Positions 1 through 6,800 of a DNA stretch of 17,246 nucleotides are shown in pieces. Position 1 is the stretch's first letter; each line of letters starts with the position of its first letter. Position numbers and translations under genes: made by a program. A model generated the notes under the pieces. That model saw nothing but the letters and a program-made list of their open reading frames with translations. It searched no databases and was not told the DNA's origin. This DNA comes from Bifidobacteriaceae bacterium (lineage in GTDB: Bacteria; Actinomycetota; Actinomycetes; Actinomycetales; WQXJ01), in assembly GCA_031278075.1 (NCBI GenBank), contig JAITLE010000212.1, forward strand, positions 1 to 17,246, in the 5' to 3' direction.

Positions 1-20
1 AAGTGTAGGAATGGTGACAC
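1..20 (+). repeat. Repeat copy A (AAGTGTAGGAAT...)
   Basis: This 20-mer starts AAGTGTAGGAAT and ends GGTGACAC. It matches 159-178 (AAGTGTAGGAAT then CGTCACAC) at 18 of 20 positions. It begins exactly at the window edge, so any inverted partner upstream cannot be seen. Function is unknown; an operator or a dispersed intergenic repeat are both possible. Confidence 0.6.
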
Positions 21-133
21 CCGCTCGGATCGGGGTCCAGCGGGCCAGAACCGCCGCAGGGCCCTGACCTGCGGAGACCTGCCCCGGGCGGGTTGGCGGT
101 GACGGCGCGGGCCGGGACGAGAGCCGCGGAACT

Positions 134-166
134 CTACACTTCTCGCCCCAGGGGAGAGAAGTGTAG
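134..166. terminator. Hairpin downstream of dgt (possible 3' end)
   Basis: CTACACTTCTC (134-144) pairs perfectly with GAGAAGTGTAG (156-166). The 11-nt interval can add a short CCC/GGG helix. The hairpin lies about 60 nt beyond the dgt stop codon in the direction of dgt transcription. There is no T-tract on either strand, so it is not a canonical intrinsic terminator. It could equally be a protein-binding dyad, since its right arm belongs to the repeated 20-mer. Confidence 0.4.
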
Positions 167-178
167 GAATCGTCACAC
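159..178 (+). repeat. Repeat copy B (AAGTGTAGGAAT...)
   Basis: Second copy of the 20-mer found at 1-20, with two G-to-C differences. Its first bases are also the right arm of the hairpin at 134-166. Both copies begin with GTGT and end with ACAC a few bases in, which gives weak dyad symmetry. Confidence 0.6.
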
Positions 179-225
179 GCGCCCGGCCACGGCAGCGACA
201 CGGACGACATCTCGCCTGGCGCTGT

Positions 226-1497
226 TCACCACGGGCGCTCGGCGCCCGCGTCAGCGACCAGACGCCGGTGCTCCAGGATCGCCGACGCGTCCGTCAGCGA
301 CGCGACCTGGTCTAACACGACACGCGACCGGTCGGCATCGTCCACCGCCTCCTGATACCACCCGCGGAACGGGATCTCCAACGTGTCCGGGGCGCCGGCC
401 GCCGTCGCGGCGAACAACTCGGTGAGCACCGCGCGCTGGCCCAGGTAGATCGGGTCGCCGAGGCGCGGCTCCATGACATAGAGCGCGGCCAAGGCCTTGA
501 GCACGGCGATCTCCTCTTCGGTCGCCCGCGGCACCACCACGTCCGCGGCGTGCCGGGTCAACCGCCCGGGGCCGAAGGCAGCCCGGGTGGCACGTTCCGC
601 AGCCAGCACGAAACGCCCGATGAGCTGCGAAGTCATGTCCTTCAGCACGGCCAGCCCGCGGTGCGTGCCGTCCCAACCGTCGGGCCAACAGTCCAGCGCG
701 ACCAGACGCGCGGCGGCCTGTTCGAGCGCGGCAGGCTCGCCACCGCCATAGCGTTCGGCGGCGAGCGCCGCGACAGCCGAGCGCTCCGGGGGCGCAGTCA
801 GGGCGTCAGGTGGCACAGCCCCGCCGACGATGCCGTCCTCGACATCGTGCACGCAATACGCGATGTCGTCCGCGAGGTCCATGACCTGCGCCTCCACACA
901 GCGCCGCAGCGGTGGGGCGTCCTGGCGCAACCAATCGAAGACCGCTTGTTCGCCGGCGTAGACCCCGAACTTGGCCGGATCTGAGCCGGCCGGTCCATCA
1001 CCCAGGCGCCACGGGTACTTGACCGTGGCGTCGAGGCAGGCCCGCGTCAGGTTGAGGCCGACGGAGCGGCCACGGCCGTAGACCTTGGCCTCAAGTCGTG
1101 TGAGCAGCCGCAGCGTCTGCGCGTTGCCTTCGAAGCCGCCGGCGGCGCTGGCCACCTGGGCGAGCGCGCGCTCGCCATTGTGCCCGAAGGGCGGGTGGCC
1201 CAGGTCGTGGGCGAGGCACGCCGTGTCCACCACATCCGGGTCGCAACCCAACGCTTTACCGAGTTCACGCCCGACCTGGGCGACCTCCAGCGAGTGAGTC
1301 AACCGGGTCCGGATGAAGTCGTCCCCGACCGGATGTTCCGCCCGCCACGGCGTCCTCACCTGGGTTTTCGCGCCCAAGCGCCGGAGCGCGGCGGAGTGGA
1401 CGACGCGCGCTCGGTCACGCTCGAACTCGGTGCGAGCCGAGGTCTTCGCGACTTCATCCACCCAGCGTTCCAAGTCGGCTGCGGAGTAGGGCTCCAT
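226..1497 (-). CDS. dgt: Deoxyguanosinetriphosphate triphosphohydrolase-like protein (HD superfamily)
   Basis: This 423-residue cytosolic protein of the HD superfamily is expected to hydrolyse dNTPs (classically dGTP) to the deoxynucleoside and triphosphate, which controls dNTP pools. The metal-binding residues are visible: His68 in RLTHS, the His97-Asp98 pair in AHDLGHPPFGHNGE, and the Asp in ADDIAY near residues 209-214, followed by HDVEDG. The N-terminal segment ERDRARVVHSAALRRL with TQV is typical of the family. Length fits the roughly 420-residue actinobacterial form. The ATG at 1497 is chosen because a TANNNT box ends six bases upstream and the next conserved block starts near residue 20. 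It is divergent from the ABC exporter pair. dgt commonly precedes dnaG in actinobacteria, but dnaG is not in this window. Confidence 0.93.
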   Translation of the reverse strand: MEPYSAADLERWVDEVAKTSARTEFERDRARVVHSAALRRLGAKTQVRTPWRAEHPVGDDFIRTRLTHSLEVAQVGRELGKALGCDPDVVDTACLAHDLGHPPFGHNGERALAQVASAAGGFEGNAQTLRLLTRLEAKVYGRGRSVGLNLTRACLDATVKYPWRLGDGPAGSDPAKFGVYAGEQAVFDWLRQDAPPLRRCVEAQVMDLADDIAYCVHDVEDGIVGGAVPPDALTAPPERSAVAALAAERYGGGEPAALEQAAARLVALDCWPDGWDGTHRGLAVLKDMTSQLIGRFVLAAERATRAAFGPGRLTRHAADVVVPRATEEEIAVLKALAALYVMEPRLGDPIYLGQRAVLTELFAATAAGAPDTLEIPFRGWYQEAVDDADRSRVVLDQVASLTDASAILEHRRLVADAGAERPW

Positions 1498-1503
1498 GCA
1501 GGC

Positions 1504-1509
1504 ACGTTA
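1504..1509 (-). promoter_or_regulatory. -10 box of dgt (TAACGT), leaderless start predicted
   Basis: On the minus strand TAACGT is followed by six bases and then the dgt ATG. This is the spacing expected when transcription starts at or next to the initiation codon. No Shine-Dalgarno sequence is present. No good -35 element is visible. Confidence 0.5.
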
Positions 1510-1517
1510 TCAGCCCA

Positions 1518-1525
1518 TATAACCT
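1518..1525 (+). promoter_or_regulatory. -10 region of the ABC exporter pair (TATAAC / TAACCT)
   Basis: TATAAC (1518-1523) and the overlapping TAACCT (1520-1525) are the only AT-rich bases upstream of the + strand gene. They lie 9 and 7 bases before the GTG at 1533, and only 3 and 1 bases before the GTG at 1527. This spacing favours 1533 as the translation start of a leaderless mRNA. The box is about 10 bp from the divergent dgt -10 box. Confidence 0.45.
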
Positions 1526-1532
1526 TGTGGGC

Positions 1533-2420
1533 GTGGAGCAGACCAACCCAGCACCCGAGCCCAGCGCCAGCCCGCTTGCCGCTCCTGCTTCCCAGCCACC
1601 CCTGGGCGAGACCGCAGGCCCGCACGGCCGCACCGTCCTCAGCGCCCACAAGATCTCCAAGGTGTTCTGGATGCGCGGGGCGAAGAAGCCGCTCCACGTG
1701 TTCGGCGGGGTGTCGCTGACGCTCCACGCGGGTGAGATGCTGGCGCTGGTCGGGCCGTCCGGTTCGGGGAAATCGACTCTGCTGCGTTGCCTCGCGGGCC
1801 TCGAACCGGTCACCGAAGGCCATGTGGTGCTGCTCCAGACGAACCTGACCCGCGCCACCCGGGGCGCCATCGCCGCGATGTTGCGCGAGGATGTGGGTTT
1901 GTTGATGGTCAACCCGCCGCTGGTGCCCTCGCTCACCGCGCTGCAGAACGTCGAGTTGCCCGGCCGGCTCGCCGGGCGATCCGCCTGGTCCAACAGGGAA
2001 CTGGCGGTCCGTGTCCTGACAGACCTGGGCGCGTCGGATCTGGCCGGAAAGGTCCCGGACCAGCTCACCCCGCCGCAAGCGGCCAGGGTGGCGCTCGCTC
2101 GGGTGTTGGCGCAGAACCCCAAGATCGTCTTCGCGGACGAGCCGACCGGCCGCCTCGGGATCGAGGACTCGGACCTGGTGCTCACCAGCTTGAAGAAGAT
2201 GGTCCGGGAGGGTTGCGCGGTCGTGGTCGCGACCCACGATCTGCACCTCGCCGCGCAGGCCGACCGGGTGATCACGGTGATCGACGGCGCCCCGCGGGCC
2301 ACACTGGAGCGCCCCACCGCCTATGAGATCCTCGGCAGCCTCGAACTTGGCGCCAAGGCCGCGTCCAGGGCCGCCCGTCTCCGCCACGAGCCGGGCGCCC
2401 AGCAGGAGGCAGGCGCGTGA
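1533..2420 (+). CDS. ABC transporter ATP-binding protein, FtsE/LolD/MacB-like, with degenerate motifs
   Basis: This is the nucleotide-binding subunit of a putative exporter, about 295 residues, with a Pro/Ala-rich tail of some 30 residues before the ABC domain. Residues are numbered from the upstream GTG at 1527. Walker A GPSGSGKST (76-84), Walker B KIVFADEPTG (199-208) and the switch His237 (ATHD) are intact. However, the Q-loop Gln of this family (VFQ) is replaced near 127-129 (LLMVN), the LSGGQ signature reads LTPPQ (180-184), and the D-loop Asp is missing (GRLGIEDSD). It overlaps the FtsX-type permease gene by 4 nt, so the two should form one complex. The start is uncertain between 1527 and 1533; I prefer 1533 because of -10 spacing. 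ATPase activity may be weak or need a partner. The substrate is unknown. Confidence 0.85.
   Translation: MEQTNPAPEPSASPLAAPASQPPLGETAGPHGRTVLSAHKISKVFWMRGAKKPLHVFGGVSLTLHAGEMLALVGPSGSGKSTLLRCLAGLEPVTEGHVVLLQTNLTRATRGAIAAMLREDVGLLMVNPPLVPSLTALQNVELPGRLAGRSAWSNRELAVRVLTDLGASDLAGKVPDQLTPPQAARVALARVLAQNPKIVFADEPTGRLGIEDSDLVLTSLKKMVREGCAVVVATHDLHLAAQADRVITVIDGAPRATLERPTAYEILGSLELGAKAASRAARLRHEPGAQQEAGA
2404..2409 (+). promoter_or_regulatory. Shine-Dalgarno sequence of the FtsX-type permease
   Basis: AGGAGG lies seven bases before the GTG at 2417, inside the 3' end of the ATPase gene. It fixes the permease start and supports translational coupling. Confidence 0.75.
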
Positions 2421-3823
2421 GTTTCGGCGCCCTGCGCGAATTCGCGACCAACATCCGCCTGTGGCTGGCGGTGGGTCCGCTCCTGTTCTTGACCGCCGGG
2501 ATGCTCACAATCGTCTTCTCGCTGCGATCCTTCGAGGAGTCTTTGGCCGAGGAGGAGATCGGCCTGATGGACCAATACGACGCGACGCTTCTCGCGTTTG
2601 TGGTGCTCACCACCCTTGGCGCGACCGCGGTCGCGATCTATCAGACCGCCCAGCGGACCCGTCCCAGGACCGCTTACCTCGCCATCGCCGGGCTGGCCCC
2701 TTCGGGCGCCGCCGCCCACCTGACCCGACAGGTGTTAGCCGTCTGCTCGGTGGCGGCCATCGGCGGGATCCTCGCGGGCGCGGCGTCCGCGCCAACGGCC
2801 AGCAGGTTCATCGCCTGGGCGAGTTCCGGCCGGGCTGATCTGGTGGGCCGCACCGACACGCACGCGATCGTCGGAGCGGGTGTCATCACCTTCGGCCTGG
2901 CGCTGATCGCCTCCACCCGGGGCGCGCAGGTGGCGCGGTCAGTCGAGCCGATCGAGGCGCTCAAGCAGCTGCCGTTCCAACCGCGGCGGCGGTCCCGCTG
3001 GCGCGCGCGAATCGGTCTCGCCTCCGGGGTCGGAGCGTTGGCGGCGGCCGGCCTGACCGTCTACCTGCCCGGCTTGGAGCGTTTCAAGTTCGAGCCGGTC
3101 GCCGTCGCCAACGCCGCAGCCGCCAACGCCGCCGCCGTCAGCGCCGCCGTGACCACCGCCCTGCTCGCGGTGTTCTTCGTGCTCACAGCGCCGGTCTACT
3201 GTCCCCTGTTGATCCGCGGTTGGACGTTCTTCATCCCTGAGCTCCGCATGCCGGCATTGTTCCTGGGCCGGCGCGGCGCCGCCTATCAGGCCGGGCGTTC
3301 GCTCGAGGCGTTCAACGTGATCCTCGTCGGCGCCTTGCTCGTGGGCGCGACCCTCTCGATCTATTTCGCGCGCAGCGCTCTGGACCCGGCCGGGCGGGGC
3401 TGGGTCGAGACGCGGGACGTGTCGGGCGTGGTCCTCGCGGCGGTGCCCGTCGTCATCGCGATGACGGGCTCGACGATGACCGTGCTCGCGACAGCCCGCA
3501 GCCGTGTCGCCGAGACCCGCGTGCTCCGGCTCTCGGGCGTCACATCGCGCCAGGTGCTGGTGGCGGGCTTCGCGGAGGCGTTCATCCTGGCCGCGACGGC
3601 CACGGCGGTGGCGCTGATCGGCGTCGCCACGGTGGGCCTCGCCATGGGCGTGGGTCTGGCCCAGGTCGAAGCCGGCCCCGGCTGGCCGACCACACTCGGC
3701 TTCGACCCTCTGGTGTGGCTCGCCCCGCTGGGAGTCACGGTTTTCGGCTTGGCCTTGGTGACCGCGGCCACACTGCCGTCGCTGATCCGCGGGCTCAGGG
3801 GGTCGGTGGCGCCCCGCCACTGA
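2417..3823 (+). CDS. FtsX/MacB-type ABC transporter permease with two FtsX modules
   Basis: This 468-residue integral membrane protein has about ten hydrophobic segments (near 13-36, 57-76, 106-124, 149-166, 200-217, 240-262, 299-317, 336-358, 380-412 and 432-455). Two repeated cytoplasmic signatures mark a tandem FtsX architecture: TAYLAIAGLAPSGAAAHLTRQ-like at 85-105 with VEPIEALKQL at 176-185, and ETRVLRLSGVTSRQVLVAGF-like at 366-385. The loop after TM1 is only about 20 residues, so there is no large MacB/LolC-type extracytoplasmic domain. The start is a GTG in a GTGA overlap with the ATPase stop, with AGGAGG upstream. With the ATPase it should form an exporter or mechanotransmission complex. 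The cargo is unknown. Residues 229-245 are strikingly Ala/Asn-rich. Confidence 0.82.
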   Translation: MSFGALREFATNIRLWLAVGPLLFLTAGMLTIVFSLRSFEESLAEEEIGLMDQYDATLLAFVVLTTLGATAVAIYQTAQRTRPRTAYLAIAGLAPSGAAAHLTRQVLAVCSVAAIGGILAGAASAPTASRFIAWASSGRADLVGRTDTHAIVGAGVITFGLALIASTRGAQVARSVEPIEALKQLPFQPRRRSRWRARIGLASGVGALAAAGLTVYLPGLERFKFEPVAVANAAAANAAAVSAAVTTALLAVFFVLTAPVYCPLLIRGWTFFIPELRMPALFLGRRGAAYQAGRSLEAFNVILVGALLVGATLSIYFARSALDPAGRGWVETRDVSGVVLAAVPVVIAMTGSTMTVLATARSRVAETRVLRLSGVTSRQVLVAGFAEAFILAATATAVALIGVATVGLAMGVGLAQVEAGPGWPTTLGFDPLVWLAPLGVTVFGLALVTAATLPSLIRGLRGSVAPRH

Positions 3824-3825
3824 CC
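3801..3825. terminator. Bidirectional hairpin at the permease/surface-protein junction
   Basis: GGTC-G-GTGGCG (3801-3811) can fold with CGCCAC-T-GACC (3815-3825) around a CCC loop, giving ten Watson-Crick pairs plus one G-U on the + strand RNA. It spans the permease stop codon (3821-3823) and lies 7 nt past the stop of the opposing surface-protein gene. There is no U-tract, but its position between convergent genes suggests a shared 3' end. Confidence 0.45.
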
Positions 3826-3831
3826 AGCCCG

Positions 3832-6800
3832 TCAAGCGGTCGGGTGAGCGCCCCGGCGCCGGGCCAAGGCGAGCAGTCCCGCGCCCAGCCCGACCGCCGC
3901 GGCGCCGGCCACAACCGGCCCGCGGGTCTCAGCGCCGGTCAACGCGAGGCGCGGCGGCGCCGGCGACCAGATGGTCCGCTCGGCGACCACGTCGAACCGT
4001 CCCTCCACGATCGGCCCCGAGCCGGGCTGGTGGGCGATCTCTTTGATCCAGGTGCAGCCCGGCTCAGCCACCGTGAACGGTGGCGAAAGGAGTTCCTCCA
4101 CCTCGCCGGCGGCGATCGCGTGATCCAACACGACCTGTCCGATCCACACCGCGCCCGCCATCGAGTCCGGGTCGGGCGCCGCACAGGAGAGGTCCGATGC
4201 CGTCGGGTCGACGAACGCCGTCGCTTGGTACCAGAACTCGACCACGGTCCCTTCCGGGAACGGGCCGGTGAGCCGCGCCAGATCCTGGACGCTGACGCCT
4301 ACCGTGGCCCGCGCCGGGGCGGCCGTCACGATCTGCGGCGCCGCCTCAGGCCCCGCGACCAGCGCGGACTCGGCGACAGCGCCGCAGGTTCCACGCCGCA
4401 CCACCGCGCCGTCGGCGTCCCGGACCGTCTCCACGGCGTACACCATGCCCGGCGCCGCCGGCGCCGCCACCGACTGGGAGGCGTGCTCGCCCGCGGCTTC
4501 CACCGGCGCCGGTTCGGACACCACGGCGAACAGGGTCTCCGGGACACATGTGGCCCCCTCGTACACGCCCTGTCCCAGCGCGTCGCGCACAATCGCCGGC
4601 GCGGCGCCATCTGTGACCTGATGGTGGAATTCCCAGGTCGCCGACCAGCCGGTCAGATCCGCCTGCCGCGCGCCCTCATCTGGGAAGACCACACTGAGCA
4701 CGTCCGTGAGCTCCTCGCCGGGCTGCACCTCCACCAACCCGGGCGCGGCCGGCGCGGACCCGGCCTCGCCCGCCGGCAACAGCCGTGTCGAGAACTCAGG
4801 CGCCTGCCGGTTCACCTTGATGGTCTCCGACGCCTCCCCGCAGACCGATCGGTACGGCTCCGTCCGCGCGTCCCCGGGCCATGAGACCACGAACGTGTAG
4901 GAGGCGTCGCCGCCCTCGGCCTTGAACCTGGAGCCCGACACCCTCAAAGCGCCGGCCCAAGTGTTCGCCGCCGGTGTCGACTCGTTCACCGCCACAAGTC
5001 GCGCCGCCGGATTGGACGCGTCGCACGACGCGGCGGTCACTTCGCCTTCGATCCGCCAAAGCTCCACGCGGATCGTCTGGCCGTCCGCCGCCCACGGCCC
5101 GAGCCCGGGCCAGGATCCGTGCTCGACCGCCCCGAAGTGGTCGCTTTCCGCGGGGCCGTCCGGCCAGTCGACCTGCCAGATCTCGTCTGTCAGGAAGATC
5201 TCCTCCGCTCCGCCGGCGGTGGCCGTCCACATGGTCGCCGCGGTGCGCACCACCGGCGTCCGGCGCACGATGGCCGTCTCCTCCGGCAGCCACAGGGGCG
5301 TCGCCGTGCCCCGTGACAAGAAGCCCTGGGTGGCGGCCGGCTGCCTCATCAAGTCGATCCGCCACGTGAACCCGTAGGCGCCGTATTCGCCGTAGGCGAC
5401 GGGATGGCAGACCACCTGGGCGTTGGCCTCCCCAACGCCCGCGAACGTGAGCGACCAGCGCGCCGTGACCGGCACGGCGTCGGCCACCTGTTCGGGACCG
5501 GGGACCGCCGCGTGGTGGAGAGCCCCGTCGACCACCACTCGCACCGGCTCGTCTGTGCCCCACTGGTTCAACCACAGGTCGGCGGCGCTGGTGTGCTCGA
5601 GCCACACCCGATCGCACACCTCCACGCGTCCATCCCCCGTCGGCTCGGGGAGGCTGGCGCGCTCGACCTGGGAGCGGATCGCCAGATCCATCTGGGTGAC
5701 GTGGGTCTCCTGCCGCTGCCCAAACCGGTCCCGCGGCTCGTTGTCGAACAGTTCCGCCACTTCCGCAGCCTGGTCGGCCCGGCGGATCTCCCACACCCAA
5801 GTCCCGTATTGCGAGGTGGGGACCGTGAAACCGGCGGGCGCCGGCACGGTCACCGGGGCACGGCCCGATGTCGGCAACGTGATGTCGACGGTCGCCGACC
5901 CGAGTTCCAGCGCGTCCTCGGGCGCCTCTTCCAAGACGGTGAACGATGACGTCGATCCCGCGTAGAACACGCCCCGCGCCTTGAGCGTGGCGGGCTGGCC
6001 GTCGGCGCGGGCGATCCACTGGTCGTCCGGGTCGGGCAGCGACACGGTCACCGTGTCATCGGGGGCTTGGCCTTTCGCGCTGTGCTGGTCCGGCACCGCG
6101 GTGCCGATCGCGAGGGTCATGGGGGTGTGCCCGGATTCTGTCGGGTCGCCGAAGGAGTCCGCCGCGTCGGCGGCGATCAGATCCGCCACCGCGGCGGTCT
6201 GGTCGGCGCGGCGCACCTCCCAGACCCAGGTCCAATGCGTCGCCCCCGAGACGTCGAACCCGGCCGGCGCGGCGACAGTCACCGGTTCGCGCCCACTGGT
6301 CGGCAGGGTCACCGCGACATCTGCCTGACCCAACGGGGTCGCGTGCGCAGGCGGATCGGCCTGCTCGACGAACGGCTTCGACGCTCCGTAGAGCGTCCCG
6401 TGGACTTTGACGGTGACGGCCTCGCCGTCGAGGCCGGGGATCCATTGGTCGGCCGCCTCCGGGAGGAACAGGGTGACCGTGTCGTCGGCCGCGTCACCCT
6501 TGGCGACCACACTGTCCGGGACCGCGGTTGACAGCGCGAGCCGCATCGGCACGGTGAATCTCTCCGTCGCGGCGTGGTAGTCGTCGCAGAATGGCCCGCC
6601 GTCCGGCAAGAACCCGGCGGACGCGCCCTGGTCCGCCTGATCCAAGCACCATCGCAGCGAATAGAACCCGGATCCCGCGTCAGCGGGGAGCTGAACCGAC
6701 GCGGTCGCCGGGACGCCTGGCCCCGTCAACGTGGCCGTGGTCTTGCCCTCCAGCACCTTCGACCCGGCCGGGAGCGTCTGGGAGGCGGCGGCGGGCGGTG

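Larger units (their letters stand above)
1..225. other. Intergenic region downstream of dgt, with repeats
   Basis: No convincing gene is visible. A short + strand frame starting near 93 is Arg/Thr/Pro-rich, runs into the dgt antisense, and has no recognisable content. The stretch contains two near-identical 20-mers (1-20 and 159-178) and an 11-bp inverted repeat (134-144 with 156-166), listed separately. It follows the 3' end of dgt on the minus strand, so the hairpin may act as the 3' end of that transcript. Confidence 0.6.

Noticed and set aside
93..425. Small + strand frame at the left end
   Set aside because: Thr/Arg/Pro-rich with no motif or ribosome-binding site, and it overlaps the 3' end of dgt in antisense.
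1356..2387. Minus-strand frames overlapping the ABC ATPase gene
   Set aside because: They run antisense to Walker A/B-encoding sequence and contain no family motif. They are shadows of high-GC codon use.
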